A DNA stretch of 64,000 bases from Aeromonas tecta (GCF_000820185.1 NZ_CDCA01000022.1:62323-126322), one strand, 5' to 3'; numbered from the stretch's first letter, positions 53,568 to 63,184 are shown. The notes: generated from the letters alone by a model not told the origin. Translations and numbers: made by a program.

Positions 53568-55502
53568 GTGAAAATTGCCCACTATGCCGCCCTCTCCTCC
53601 CTGGTCTTACTGCTGGTCGCCGGGGTACAAGTCGCCGCCCTGTTTCATGGCTGGCAGCAGCTTGATCAGGCCGAGCAGACTCAGCGCCAGCACGATCGGC
53701 TGCAGCAACGGCTGACCGGCCCGCTGCAGGGGGCGCTGCGCGATTATCTCGCCAGTGGCGATCCCTTGCGCCTGACCGAGGCGCAGGGAGTGCGCAGGCA
53801 AGCCCTCGGCCAGCTGCCACCGCAAGATGATCCACTGAGTGCACCGCTGCGCGCCCTGCTCGAGCAGATGGGTATGCGCATCGACGGCGACTACCTCGCC
53901 GCGGGCAAGCTCTCCGGCAACAGCCAGTGGTTGCTGCAAAATGCCGAGAACGAGCTGACCGCCCACGCCAAGGCATTGCTGCGTTACGGCCAGCAGGGGG
54001 CAATGGGAGCGGATCCGGTGAGCGCAGATCAATACCGTCAGGGGGCGGCCGATATGCTGGCGAGCCTGCCGGGGCTCGGCCATCTGCGTCAGAACTACAT
54101 GGCGCAGGCCAGCCCCAAGCTGCTGGAAGGGTTGCAATTCGAGCTGAGCGCCCTGCAAAAACAGGCCGATGCGCTGGCAGCCCTGCCGAGCCTGAACCTG
54201 TTCGAAGAGACGCCTGTCGATGAGTTCACCCTGGGGGAATCGGTACCCAAGGAGCTCGGCGAGCAGCCCAGAGCCGAGTTGGTTTCCCTGCTCAAGCGCT
54301 ACCCGCAGGAACTGGATAACAGCCGCAAGGCGCTGCAACAACAGCAGGCGGCCCAACAAGGAGTCCAGCAGGATATTGCACAGTTGCTGCAGGCCAGCAG
54401 CCAGCTGGGAGAACGGCTCGCCGCCACACATCAGGAGGTGAATCGGGAGCTCGCCACCATCCTCGGCTCCCTCGCGCTCTGCCTGGTGGTGGTCGCCCTG
54501 CTGTTTGCGCTGGTGCAGCGTCGCTGGCTGGTCAGGCCGCTGCTGCAACTGCGCGGCGCCTTCCTGCAACTCGATGCCACCGGCGAGGCGCAAATGTTGC
54601 CGGAGGGGCGTGATCGCAACGAACTGGCCGACATAGTCGCGAGCTACAACCGCCTGATCTCGCGTCTGCAACAGGATCAGCAGCAGAAGGCGGGTCAGCT
54701 GTCCTGTGTCTCCCTGAGCCTGCAGGAGATGGTGGCTCAGGTGCAGGAGATCCATCACAGCACCCGCACCACCGAGCAGGTGGTGGACGAGAGCGACGGC
54801 ATGATGAGCGAGCTTAACCAGCTCGCCAGCGAGGTACACCACGTGGCTGCCGAGATAGCGCAGCACGCCCAGCACAACGAACACTCCATGCACCAGAGTG
54901 AGCAGTTGGTCGGCAACATGCTGGCCGCCACCGCCCAAACCGGCCTCGCCATCGACGAGAGCGGCGGCGCCCTGACGCAGCTCAAGCGCTCGGTGGATGA
55001 CGTCACCGCCATCGTCGATGTCATCGGTCACATCGCCCAACAGACCAATCTGCTGGCGCTCAACGCCGCCATCGAGGCGGCCCGGGCCGGTGAGCAGGGG
55101 CGCGGCTTCGCGGTGGTCGCCGACGAGGTGCGCCACCTGTCGGCCGACACCCAGCGCTCCCTTGGCCAGATCACCGAGATCCTGACGCGGCTCACTCAGG
55201 CGGGCGATCAACTCTCCCAGGTGCTGACCCGCATCACCACCGGATCCGGCCAGCAGCGCCAGCAGGCAGAGCAGCTGCGCCAGACCACCCAGACGGTGCG
55301 GGAGATGGCGCGCAGCACCACCGTCATCGCCCTGCAGGGGGCCGATAACGCCAGGAGCCAGGAACACCGACTGGCCAGCTTCGCCGCACTCATCGGCCGC
55401 ATCAGCCAGCACGCCCGCCAGGGTAGCCAGCTCTCGGTACAGGTGTCACAGCACATTCACCATCAGGCCCAGCAGATCCCGCGCATCCTTGGCCAGGCCT
55501 GA
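53568..55502 (+). CDS. Methyl-accepting chemotaxis protein
   Basis: 644 residues from GTG 53568, eight bases after AGGA; the frame is open far upstream only as a shadow of the DMT gene. TM1 is about 6-26 ([20 protein letters not shown]). A large, mostly helical periplasmic domain of about 260 residues follows, rich in Q and L. TM2 is at about 293-315, then a HAMP domain and the cytoplasmic signalling helices with the hairpin tip [40 protein letters not shown]. No C-terminal CheR-binding pentapeptide. The ligand is unknown. Confidence 0.92.
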   Translation: MKIAHYAALSSLVLLLVAGVQVAALFHGWQQLDQAEQTQRQHDRLQQRLTGPLQGALRDYLASGDPLRLTEAQGVRRQALGQLPPQDDPLSAPLRALLEQMGMRIDGDYLAAGKLSGNSQWLLQNAENELTAHAKALLRYGQQGAMGADPVSADQYRQGAADMLASLPGLGHLRQNYMAQASPKLLEGLQFELSALQKQADALAALPSLNLFEETPVDEFTLGESVPKELGEQPRAELVSLLKRYPQELDNSRKALQQQQAAQQGVQQDIAQLLQASSQLGERLAATHQEVNRELATILGSLALCLVVVALLFALVQRRWLVRPLLQLRGAFLQLDATGEAQMLPEGRDRNELADIVASYNRLISRLQQDQQQKAGQLSCVSLSLQEMVAQVQEIHHSTRTTEQVVDESDGMMSELNQLASEVHHVAAEIAQHAQHNEHSMHQSEQLVGNMLAATAQTGLAIDESGGALTQLKRSVDDVTAIVDVIGHIAQQTNLLALNAAIEAARAGEQGRGFAVVADEVRHLSADTQRSLGQITEILTRLTQAGDQLSQVLTRITTGSGQQRQQAEQLRQTTQTVREMARSTTVIALQGADNARSQEHRLASFAALIGRISQHARQGSQLSVQVSQHIHHQAQQIPRILGQA

Positions 55503-55530
55503 CTTATTTTGCGGCAATCCGCGAAGTAAC

Positions 55531-55567
55531 CTCTGCTCCCGGTCAGGTGGAGCAGAGCGGATCCTTT
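55531..55567 (+). terminator. Possible chemoreceptor terminator
   Basis: CTCTGCTCC (55531-55539) and GGAGCAGAG (55549-55557) pair perfectly, but the TTTT follows only after seven more bases. Confidence 0.5.
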
Positions 55568-56269
55568 TCTATCGCATCAGCTCTGATCTTCCTGCGCCGA
55601 GCAAGGCTGGCACCCTGCCAGCCCACGTGGGCTGGATCCCCCTGACATCGACTCAGACACATCCGAACCAAGCCTGAACCGTTCCGTTGCGCCAGCGCTG
55701 ACGTCGCCATCTGGAGCGGCTCTGCGCCCTTCCATATCGGCTCAGATCGGCCCCCACAAACGGGGCCGCGTCGCTCATCGCGAGCCCCGTAGCTGGTGCT
55801 GTGGTGCAGTCATATCTTTTTTTGTGACACAAAATTATCTGTTGCCATCCGGTTAACAAAGAAAGTTCTGAATCCACCCCGAGATCCGCTCAGGATAACG
55901 GATATTTCTGCTTGAAAACGCTGTCACTACCGATATGAGCGGGCTAGGAGTATCCATGACAAGAATCATGATTATTTGCACTCGGTCATATTTTTGAAAC
56001 TTCGAGGGAACTTTCCGTTGATATTTCGCACCGCGAACGTACTCTTGATGGTGTCCGATCGCCAAGGGTCGGTACATAAAAAATAACGACTGTAAAGATA
56101 CAGATGACCCTAACCGATGCGCCAAGGCATTCGGGAACCTGGGTACGACACAGACAAGAATTTCTTTTTGCCCTACGGGGTGTTGATTGCAATGCCAATA
56201 CCGAGCGGCGGGCCCATGCCTGACTGCCGGACAAAAAAGCTAAGTCCATAAAATCAGGAGCAATACAAA
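55568..56269. other. Structured gene-free region upstream of chiP
   Basis: About 700 bases. GGCTGG (55605-55610), CCAGCC (55618-55623) and GGCTGG (55630-55635) can form two alternative hairpins, the second being the perfect 18-base palindrome CCAGCCCACGTGGGCTGG. GGCCCC/GGGGCC arms follow near 55753-55771. An AT-rich part from about 55810 has TTTTTTTGTGACACAAAATTA, which holds a CRP-like half-site. No gene is seen. It probably carries the chiP promoter and a long leader. Confidence 0.45.
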
Positions 56270-57673
56270 ATGGAAAAAGTGATCTTCAAGCGCGCCGCGT
56301 TAAGTGCCGCCGTGGTTGCAGCGCTGGTCGCACCCGGTATGGCATTGGCCGCTCAGGACATGATGAGCCCGGAATATGGCAAGTCCTACGAGGCATTCGC
56401 CGATGACGCAAAACTGTCCGGCGGCCTGTTCTACTTCCAGCGTGAGCGTGACCGCAAACAAGCCGGTCCCGGTCAGGATGGCAAGTACCACTCCAACCTG
56501 AGTCACTCTACCGCCCAAGCAGCCCTCAACTTCAACTCCGGTTATGCCTGGGACATGGTTGGTATCGATGTGGGCGGTTTCGGTGCCTATGACCTGGCCG
56601 TCGACGAGAGCAACGGCGTCAACGAAGAGAACGAATTCTCCTTCTGGGGTGACCAGTGGGGTTCAGGTGGTGACGGTGTTCCCGAGAATGGCTTCAGCCT
56701 CTCCAACGCCGCCTTGAAACTGAAGTTCATGGAAGGCAAGGTCACTGCCAAGGGTGGTTACACCCAACTGTATGTTCCCGGTATTCTGGGTGTGAACTGG
56801 TCCTATCAACCCGGTACTTACCGTGGTGGCCAGATCGAAGCTAACTTCGGTGGTCTCTACCTGACCTACGCCATCGCCGATGAATACAAGGCGCCCTGGT
56901 TCAAGAACACCGCCGGCTTCTCCAAGAGCAGCCCCTACGCCAGCGACCCCTTCACCGACGCGAACAAGATCGACTACATCCATGGTCTGGCCGCCCGTTA
57001 CACCTTTGAAGATGGCACCGCCGTCACCGGTGGTTTTGGTCAGTCCGAAGGCTACATGGACAGCTACCACTTCAAACTGGCACACAAGTTTGACGTGCTG
57101 GGTGGTCTGAACACCAGCTACCAGTTCTACGGTTCCAACACCGACAACGAAGACTATGACGGACTGGCCTGGCAACAAGCCCTGACCGCCTCCTGGAACT
57201 ACGCCCAGTACGGCTTCCGTCTGGAAGGTCTGTGGACCAAGGCTGAGGGTGACCTGGGCAACTACCTGCCCCGTCTGACCCGCGGCTACGGCAACTCTCA
57301 GGGTGCGAACGAGATCTGGTGGGATTCCCGCTCTGACTGGAACCACAACGACGAGAAGGCACTGTTCTTCGGCGTGACCCGTACCCTGGATGATCTGGTG
57401 GGTGCCCCTGGCTGGTCCACCGGCATCTCCGGTGCCTACGGTTGGGATGCCAACAACGGCGACAGCTCGCTGGAAGGCGGTAAAGAGTGGGCGGCGAACT
57501 TCGACGTCATGTACACAGTGCAAGACGGCAAGCTGAAGGGCACCCTGTTCAAGCTGCACTACACCGACTACAACAACGAGCAAGACGACAAGGGCAGCTG
57601 GTACTACCCGAACATGTTCAGCTCCGAGCATGACGTCAAGTTCCACATCATCATGCCGTTCACCTTCCTGTAA
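56270..57673 (+). CDS. chiP: Chitoporin (OprD family)
   Basis: 467 residues, close to E. coli ChiP/YbfM (468) in length and layout. A signal peptide ends ALAAQ. Shared segments include LSGGLFYFQRERDRK, KYHSNLSHSTAQAALNFNSGYAWDMVGIDV, PGTYRGGQIEANFGG, DEYKAPWF, SYQFYGS, NEIWWDSRSDWNHNDEKALFFG, and the end DVKFHIIMPFTFL. ChiP lets chito-oligosaccharides through the outer membrane. AGGAG precedes the ATG. The long upstream region may support post-transcriptional control, as ChiX does in enterics. Confidence 0.93.
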   Translation: MEKVIFKRAALSAAVVAALVAPGMALAAQDMMSPEYGKSYEAFADDAKLSGGLFYFQRERDRKQAGPGQDGKYHSNLSHSTAQAALNFNSGYAWDMVGIDVGGFGAYDLAVDESNGVNEENEFSFWGDQWGSGGDGVPENGFSLSNAALKLKFMEGKVTAKGGYTQLYVPGILGVNWSYQPGTYRGGQIEANFGGLYLTYAIADEYKAPWFKNTAGFSKSSPYASDPFTDANKIDYIHGLAARYTFEDGTAVTGGFGQSEGYMDSYHFKLAHKFDVLGGLNTSYQFYGSNTDNEDYDGLAWQQALTASWNYAQYGFRLEGLWTKAEGDLGNYLPRLTRGYGNSQGANEIWWDSRSDWNHNDEKALFFGVTRTLDDLVGAPGWSTGISGAYGWDANNGDSSLEGGKEWAANFDVMYTVQDGKLKGTLFKLHYTDYNNEQDDKGSWYYPNMFSSEHDVKFHIIMPFTFL

Positions 57674-57693
57674 TCAGGCAGTGGCAAATGAGC

Positions 57694-57726
57694 AAACCGG
57701 GCCCTTGGGCCCGGTTTTGTATTTTT
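57694..57726 (+). terminator. chiP terminator
   Basis: AAACCGGGCCC-TT-GGGCCCGGTTTT followed by GTATTTTT, 20 bases after the chiP stop. Confidence 0.93.
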
Positions 57727-57788
57727 GGGGCGCTCGGGCTACCATGCCCGCAGCCATCAGGATCCCGTCATCGCTTAAGGACAGCCCC

Positions 57789-58619
57789 ATGCCCCACCCC
57801 TTCGTACTCATCACCGGCTGCTCCAGCGGCATCGGCCTCGCCGCCGCCAAGGCGCTCGGCAGCCAGGGCTTTACCGTCATCGCCTCCGCCCGCAAGAGTG
57901 AGGATGTGGCGCAGTTGCAACAGCTGGGATTATTGGCGGTGCAGCTGGATCTCGCAGATGAAACCAGCATCGAGCAGGGGGCCGCCGAGGCGCTGGCGCT
58001 GGCCGGGGGACGTTTGTATGGACTGTTCAACAACGGCGCCTACGGCCAGCCCGGCGCGCTGGAAGACTTGCCCACCGCCGCGCTGCGCGAGCAGTTCAAC
58101 AGCAATCTATTTGGCTGGCATCATCTCATTCGCCAGGTGCTGCCGCCCATGCTCACGGCAGGGGAAGGGCGCATAGTGCAAAACAGCTCGGTGCTCGGCC
58201 TGGTGGCCATGAAGTATCGTGGCGCCTACAACGCCAGCAAGTTTGCACTGGAAGGTTACACCGACACCCTGCGCCTCGAACTCGATGGCACCGGGGTGCA
58301 CATCAGCCTGATAGAACCCGGCCCCATCGATACCCGCTTTCGTGCCAATGCCCGCGCCGCCTTCCTGCGCCACATAGACCCTCTCACGAGCCGCCATCAG
58401 ACCGCCTATCAGCAGACCCTGAGCCGGCTGGAGCGCGAGGGTGGCGCCCGCGGTTTCACCCTGCCAAGCGAATCCTGCATAGCGCCGCTGCTGCATGCAC
58501 TCCAAAGCCGGCGGCCGAAACATCGCTACCCCGTCACAGTCCCGACCAGGCTGTTTACCGTATTGCGCCGCCTGCTGCCGAGCCGCTGGCTGGACAAGTT
58601 GCTGATAAAATCCGCCTGA
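57789..58619 (+). CDS. Short-chain dehydrogenase (YbbO-like)
   Basis: 276 residues from ATG 57789 (MPHPFVLITGCSSGIGLAAAKAL) with AAGGA upstream; the frame extends back into the end of chiP without meaning. NAD(P) loop TGCSSGIG, FNNGAYG in place of NNAG, VQNSSVLGLVAMKYRGAYNASKFALEG with catalytic Ser, Tyr and Lys, and LIEPGPIDTRF. E. coli YbbO (an aldehyde reductase) is a likely relative. The gene is independent, after the chiP terminator. Confidence 0.9.
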   Translation: MPHPFVLITGCSSGIGLAAAKALGSQGFTVIASARKSEDVAQLQQLGLLAVQLDLADETSIEQGAAEALALAGGRLYGLFNNGAYGQPGALEDLPTAALREQFNSNLFGWHHLIRQVLPPMLTAGEGRIVQNSSVLGLVAMKYRGAYNASKFALEGYTDTLRLELDGTGVHISLIEPGPIDTRFRANARAAFLRHIDPLTSRHQTAYQQTLSRLEREGGARGFTLPSESCIAPLLHALQSRRPKHRYPVTVPTRLFTVLRRLLPSRWLDKLLIKSA

Positions 58620-58666
58620 CCCCAGGTAACGACGGGGCCGACAGCCCCGTCATCCCGCCTGCGTCA

Positions 58667-58736
58667 CTCAGTAGTGCTGACCGTTGCTGCAGTAGTGGCT
58701 TTTTACGATAGGCAGCACCTGCACCACCGGATATTG
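58667..58736 (-). repeat. Duplicated 3' end of the DUF1904 gene
   Basis: 58667-58736 repeats 58754-58823 at an 87-base offset with about 85% identity. On the minus strand it reads VVQVLPIVKSHYCSNGQHY-stop, against VVQVLPIVKSHYYSNGEHY-stop at the end of the intact gene. It has no start of its own. Confidence 0.85.
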
Positions 58737-58754
58737 CCCTCTCCCTACCTCAGC

Positions 58755-59087
58755 TCAGTAGTGCTCACCGTTGCTGTAGTAATGGCTTTTGACTATGGGC
58801 AGCACCTGCACCACCACATAAGTCTCCTCTCCCAACGCCGCCTTCAGATGGCGGGTGATCAGGGCGGCGGCGGCATCTTGCAGCTCCTGCGGGCGTTCGA
58901 ACCAGACCAGTTCGACGAAGGGGGAGCCGGTCTCGATGGCGCCGTCGCGCACCCGGATGCAGTCGATGACTTCCATGGTGACAAACTCCGGCTTGCCGCC
59001 GGTCAGGGCGCAGAGATCCGCCAACAAGGGCGTGCTGATCTGCTGCAGGGTGTCGACAGAAACTGCCCGAAAGCGAAGGTGGGGCAT
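58755..59087 (-). CDS. DUF1904 tautomerase-like protein
   Basis: 110 residues from ATG 59087 (MPHLRFRAVSVDTLQQIS), after AGAGGT. The frame continues 30 codons upstream without protein-like features. The pattern of DUF1904 is clear: LADLCALTGGKPEFVTMEVI, then FVELVWFERPQELQDAAAALITRHL and EETYVVVQVLPIVKSHYYSNGEHY. The fold is related to 4-oxalocrotonate tautomerase, but the usual N-terminal proline follows Met here (P2), so catalysis is possible. The function is unknown. Its 3' end is duplicated immediately downstream. Confidence 0.85.
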   Translation of the reverse strand: MPHLRFRAVSVDTLQQISTPLLADLCALTGGKPEFVTMEVIDCIRVRDGAIETGSPFVELVWFERPQELQDAAAALITRHLKAALGEETYVVVQVLPIVKSHYYSNGEHY

Positions 59088-59175
59088 GGGAAACCTCTTG
59101 GCTGTGACGAATGAGGACTTATCATAGGGATTATTGTTATGAAGAGAAGCCATCCCTCTCACAATAAGGTATCTC

Positions 59176-60063
59176 ATGAGATCTCATCGCTCGCTGTTCT
59201 CCTTCCTGCTGTGCCTGCTGCTGCCGCTGCAGGCCTTCGCCGATCCGGCCTTCTATCGCATCAGCAAGGGCGGTGAACAGCACTGGTTGCTGGGCTCCAT
59301 CCATGCGGGCAAGGCCTCACTCTATCCGCTGCCAGAGCCTGTCGAGCGAGCCTGGCAACAGAGCCGCGCCCTGGTAATGGAGGTCGACATGACAAACCTC
59401 ACCCAGGAGCAGTGGCAGGAGATGGGGGCCATCACCCGACTGGTGGATGGCAAGACACTCAAGGATCATGTGCCGCCGGATCTCTATCGGCGTACCCTGA
59501 TCGCCGCCGGTCAGAACGGTCTGAATGAAGCCATGTTGGCGCCGCTACGGCCCTGGTTTGCGGCCATCACCCTGACCCAGGCGGTGCTCGAGCGCACCGG
59601 CTACAGCGGCGAGTTCGGGGTGGATCAACACTTCGCCAAGCGAGCAAGCGAGGGCGGCAAACCCATCGTCGGCTTCGAGACCCTGCTCGAGCAGCTCGGC
59701 TACCTCGCCAGTGTCGGTGACAATCAGACCCTTATGCTATCCAGCACCCTGGATGAGTTGCCAGAGCTCAAGACCGGCTTTGACAAGGTGATGACGGCCT
59801 GGCAAAACGGCGATCAGGCGACCCTCATCAACCTGCTGCGAGAGGAGATGGCGCCGCCCAAGCTGCAAGCATGGGTGGAACAGACCCTGCTGGCAGAGCG
59901 CAACCGCAACTGGCTGGCGAAGTGGTCGACCCTGCCAAACGAGAGCTTTATCGTGGTAGGCGCCCTGCATCTTTACGGCGATCAGGGCCTGCTTGCACTG
60001 CTGGAGCAGCAAGGCTGGCGCATCCAGGCGCTCACCGAGCCGAGTCCACAAGCCACTAGATAG
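59176..60063 (+). CDS. TraB/GumN family protein
   Basis: 295 residues with signal peptide ending AFA (residue 22). Family motifs: WLLGSIHAGKASLYPLP near the start (GSIH), a central FGVDQHFAKRASEGGKPIVGFETLLEQL, and near the end FIVVGALHLYGDQGLLALLEQQGW (GALHL). Bacterial GumN/TraB proteins are thought to be divergent Tiki-like metalloproteases; the H, E and GxxH residues are kept. The substrate is unknown. It is divergent from DUF1904. Confidence 0.88.
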   Translation: MRSHRSLFSFLLCLLLPLQAFADPAFYRISKGGEQHWLLGSIHAGKASLYPLPEPVERAWQQSRALVMEVDMTNLTQEQWQEMGAITRLVDGKTLKDHVPPDLYRRTLIAAGQNGLNEAMLAPLRPWFAAITLTQAVLERTGYSGEFGVDQHFAKRASEGGKPIVGFETLLEQLGYLASVGDNQTLMLSSTLDELPELKTGFDKVMTAWQNGDQATLINLLREEMAPPKLQAWVEQTLLAERNRNWLAKWSTLPNESFIVVGALHLYGDQGLLALLEQQGWRIQALTEPSPQATR

Positions 60064-60230
60064 CGGACTCTTCCCCGCCATGGGGCCTGACCTCCCCCTG
60101 TGAGTGCGAGGCCGCTCACAGAACGGATTGCCGGTTTAATAACCACGACGGGACTTGATCGGGATCATCTCATTGCTCCCAAAGAGGTATCTATGATGCC
60201 TGTCATCGATGGATGACTGGAGTGAACGAG

Positions 60231-60380
60231 ATGGAATTTTGGATGAACCTGATGTTTGGCAACAGCGTAGGGCTGATGTCCATGCTGGTAATTATCGGCA
60301 CCTTCCTGCTGATCAGCGGCTACGGGGTCTACTTCGTCTACAAGGTGATGCACGCCAAGCCCCCTACCGAGGAACAATAA
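60231..60380 (+). CDS. DUF3149 small membrane protein
   Basis: 49 residues: MEFWMNLMFGNSVGLMSML, one transmembrane helix about 15-41, and a short basic end HAKPPTEEQ. This is the DUF3149 pattern. The function is unknown. The start is supported by GGAGTGAACGAG upstream. A broken copy of its 3' end follows 40 bases after the stop. Confidence 0.8.
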   Translation: MEFWMNLMFGNSVGLMSMLVIIGTFLLISGYGVYFVYKVMHAKPPTEEQ

Positions 60381-60420
60381 GCCGACAGGCTTCCTACCCA
60401 GTGCACCTCTGACCCGCCAT

Positions 60421-60463
60421 ACGAGGTGATGCACACAAGGCCCCGCCCACCGAGGAGCAATAA
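60421..60463 (+). repeat. Broken duplicate of the DUF3149 3' end
   Basis: ACGAGGTGATGCACACAAGG...GAGGAGCAATAA repeats 60340-60380 at an offset of 81-83 bases. A two-base insertion puts it out of frame, so it is not coding. Confidence 0.8.
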
Positions 60464-60558
60464 CTCGCAGCGCGATATTTACCTCGCCAGCGCCCTCCAT
60501 TCTAAGCAGGGTCTGGGCCCGCTATAATGTCCTCCCATTCTTATTCGGGGAGCCTGCC

Positions 60559-61140
60559 GTGCCTCACGACGACGAACTCTCACTGTTTCAGCAAGAGGTG
60601 GCCGGTGTGCGGCCACTCAAGCGCGACCATATCGATCCCCAAGCGGGTACGCTGACCCCGACCGAGGCGCAGCTCGCGCGCCGCCTGGCTGCCAGCGCGG
60701 GCCCGCTCCCCCAGGACATGCTCAGCATGGAGGCCATCCCCCTGCTCGATCCTCACGACATCGTCGGCTTCAAGCGCGACGGGGTGCAGGAGGGGGTCTA
60801 CAAGAAGCTGCGGCTCGGCAAGTACGAGCTGCAGGCCAGCCTGGATCTGCATCAGAAGACCCTGCACGAGGCCCGGCTGGCGCTGGTGCAGTTCATCGCG
60901 GATTGCGAGCAAAGAGATATTCGCTGCCTGCTGATCCTGCACGGCAAGGGGGAGCGCAGCACGCCGCGCGCCACCCTCAAGAGCCACATCAGCGCCTGGT
61001 TGCCGCAACTGCCGGTGGTCATGGCCATGCACAGCGCCGAGCGCCGCCACGGTGGCAGCGGCGCGCTCTATGTGTTGCTGCGAAAGAGCGATCGCCAGAA
61101 GGCGGAGAACCGCGAGCGTCACCAGAAAAGGCTCGGCTGA
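60559..61140 (+). CDS. smrA: Smr-domain endonuclease SmrA-like
   Basis: 193 residues from GTG 60559 with GGGAG upstream. The N-terminal part DELSLFQQEVAGVRPLKRD and the EGVYKKLRLGKYELQASLDLH block match E. coli SmrA (YdaL). The Smr domain follows: LDLHQKTLHEA, LLILHGKGERS and HGGSGALYVLLRKS, ending in a basic tail. Smr domains nick DNA or RNA; SmrB cuts mRNA between collided ribosomes, while the role of SmrA is less clear. Confidence 0.92.
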   Translation: MPHDDELSLFQQEVAGVRPLKRDHIDPQAGTLTPTEAQLARRLAASAGPLPQDMLSMEAIPLLDPHDIVGFKRDGVQEGVYKKLRLGKYELQASLDLHQKTLHEARLALVQFIADCEQRDIRCLLILHGKGERSTPRATLKSHISAWLPQLPVVMAMHSAERRHGGSGALYVLLRKSDRQKAENRERHQKRLG

Positions 61141-61246
61141 GCACCCCGTAGTGGCAAAACGCCCAGCGCCGATGCTAGCATCATGGCGCCCCGATAATGC
61201 CAGGTACGGGGTGCATATTCTCAGGGACGATAACAAGGACAATCCC

Positions 61247-62725
61247 ATGTCATATCAAAAGCTTGAACAACACCAGCAGCAGCTGCACCGCCTCGGCCAC
61301 CTCAGTGCCATCTGTGGCTGGGATCGGGCCGCCATGATGCCGGAGGGCGGCAACGAGGCGCGCGCCGAGGCCATGGCCGAGCTCGGTGTGCTCATTCACG
61401 AGAAGCGCACCGCCCCCGAGCTCGGCGACTGGATTGCCAAGGCCGAGAGCGAGAGCCTGGATGCAACCCAGCGCGCGAACCTGGGCGAGATCAAGCGCCA
61501 CTGGCAGGATGCGAGCCTGCTGCCGGGGGAGCTGGTGGAGGCACTGTCGCTCGCCGGCAGCAAGTGTGAACACGCCTGGCGCCGTCAGCGCAAGGAGAAC
61601 GACTGGGCCGGTTTTGCACCGAATCTTAAAGAGGTGGTGAAGCTGTCGCGGGAAGTGGCCAGCCTTCGCGCCGAGGCGCTGAACGTGCGCCCCTACGACG
61701 CCATGCTGGCGTTGTACGAGCCGGGCATGACGAGCGCGCGACTTGACGAGATCTTCGGCGATCTGACGAGCTGGCTGCCCGGCCTTATCCAGACCGTGAG
61801 CGAGCAGCAAAAAAGCGACACCCTGCTGATCCCGCAAGGTCCCTTCCCCACCCCGACCCAGCAGGCGCTCGGTCAGGAGGTGATGGGGTTGCTCGGCTTT
61901 GATTTTGCGCACGGGCGACTCGATGTGAGCAGCCACCCGTTCTGCGGCGGTGTGCCGACGGACGTGCGCATCACCACGCGCTACAACGAGGACGAATTTG
62001 TCTCCAGCCTGATGGGCATAGTGCACGAGACGGGCCACGCCCGTTACGAGCAGGGGCTGCCGCGTCACTTGCTGGGCCAGCCGGTGGCCGAGGCGCGATC
62101 CATGGGCATTCACGAGAGCCAGAGCCTGTTTTGCGAGATGCAACTTGGCCACTCCCCGGCGTTCCTGTCGCTCATCGCGCCGCGCATCCGCGCGCACTTA
62201 GGCACCCAGCCGGCGCTGGATCCTGCAAACCTCGCGAAACTGTACAACCGCGTCGAGCCCGGCTTTATCCGCGTCGATGCGGACGAGGTGACCTACCCGG
62301 CGCACGTGATCCTGCGCTACGAGCTGGAGCGCGATCTGATTGAAGGGCGCATTGAGGTCGCGGACATCCCCGAGCTGTGGGATGCAAAGATGCAGCAGTG
62401 GCTCGGTCTGTCGACGAAGGGCAACTACCAGAACGGCTGCATGCAGGACATCCACTGGACGGATGGGTCGTTTGGCTACTTCCCGAGTTACACGCTCGGC
62501 GCCATGTACGCGGCGCAGTTGCGCTTCGCACTGGAGAAAGACGTGGGCGAGATGGGCAGCCTGATCGCCGCGGGCCGGCTGCCGGAGATCCTCGCGTGGC
62601 TCGGCCGCCACATCTGGTCGCAGGGCAGCCTGTACGACACCGATACGTTGATCCGCAACGCGACCGGTGAGGCGCTGAACCCGCAGTGGCTGCGCAAACA
62701 CCTGGAACAGCGTTATCTGAAGTAA
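61247..62725 (+). CDS. M32 metallocarboxypeptidase
   Basis: 492 residues from ATG 61247 (MSYQKLEQHQQQL) with AAGGA upstream; the frame runs back into smrA without meaning. The zinc motif HETGH is at about 257-261, with the third ligand in GIHESQSLFCEMQLG. DVRITTRYNEDEF and the C-terminal WTDGSFGYFPSYTLGAMYAAQL are hallmarks of the Taq carboxypeptidase family. It removes C-terminal residues from peptides in the cytosol. Confidence 0.95.
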   Translation: MSYQKLEQHQQQLHRLGHLSAICGWDRAAMMPEGGNEARAEAMAELGVLIHEKRTAPELGDWIAKAESESLDATQRANLGEIKRHWQDASLLPGELVEALSLAGSKCEHAWRRQRKENDWAGFAPNLKEVVKLSREVASLRAEALNVRPYDAMLALYEPGMTSARLDEIFGDLTSWLPGLIQTVSEQQKSDTLLIPQGPFPTPTQQALGQEVMGLLGFDFAHGRLDVSSHPFCGGVPTDVRITTRYNEDEFVSSLMGIVHETGHARYEQGLPRHLLGQPVAEARSMGIHESQSLFCEMQLGHSPAFLSLIAPRIRAHLGTQPALDPANLAKLYNRVEPGFIRVDADEVTYPAHVILRYELERDLIEGRIEVADIPELWDAKMQQWLGLSTKGNYQNGCMQDIHWTDGSFGYFPSYTLGAMYAAQLRFALEKDVGEMGSLIAAGRLPEILAWLGRHIWSQGSLYDTDTLIRNATGEALNPQWLRKHLEQRYLK

Positions 62726-62742
62726 GGGGTTGCGCGAGCATG

Positions 62743-62773
62743 ACGGGGCAGCCTTGGCTGCCCCGTTATTATT
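62743..62773. terminator. Shared terminator of the carboxypeptidase and VOC genes
   Basis: ACGGGGCAGCC-TT-GGCTGCCCCGT is a perfect hairpin between convergent genes; the flanking sequence is A/T-rich but has no pure T-run. Confidence 0.75.
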
Positions 62774-62782
62774 GGTGAGTTA

Positions 62783-63184
62783 TCACAGCGGATCGGGCGT
62801 GCTGAGCGATTCGCGCAGTTGCAGGATATTGCCTTCGGGATCGAACGCATTGCGCAGCACCAGGCCCGGAATCGACCACTGTTGCGACAAGCAGCCACCG
62901 CCAAGATCCGCCGCCTTCGCCTCGGCCCAGGCAAGACTTGGCACCGTGAAGAACGGCTTGATGGCACCCTCTTCGCGCAACTGCGGCGGTACCTCGATAA
63001 CGATACGGCTGGCGATGGCGTCGGGGATTGCGTGCAACAGCAGTTGGATGTCGTGATTTTCCATCACCACGAAGCCGTCATCCTGGCTGAGAATGTCCAT
63101 CTGCAGCAGGGTGCGGTAGAAATTGGTCAGCCGTGCGAGATCCTTGGCGTAGATCAGGGTGCCGGCGCGGGCGGGTCCTGGCAT
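62783..63184 (-). CDS. VOC/glyoxalase-fold protein
   Basis: 133 residues with one vicinal-oxygen-chelate domain: GTLIYAKDLARLTNFYRTLL at the start, GFVVMENHDIQLLLHAIP, and the final GLVLRNAFDPEGNILQLRES. Two H/E metal-binding positions are partly present, but the substrate and metal are unknown. It is convergent with the carboxypeptidase and divergent from the Ada-type gene. Confidence 0.85.
   Translation of the reverse strand: MPGPARAGTLIYAKDLARLTNFYRTLLQMDILSQDDGFVVMENHDIQLLLHAIPDAIASRIVIEVPPQLREEGAIKPFFTVPSLAWAEAKAADLGGGCLSQQWSIPGLVLRNAFDPEGNILQLRESLSTPDPL

Noticed and set aside
52611..55502. One continuous 963-codon plus-strand frame covering the DMT exporter region and the chemoreceptor
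   Set aside because: Its first 320 codons are an out-of-frame reading of the DMT transporter, Pro/Ala/Arg-rich and without family features. The real chemoreceptor starts at GTG 53568 with a ribosome site.
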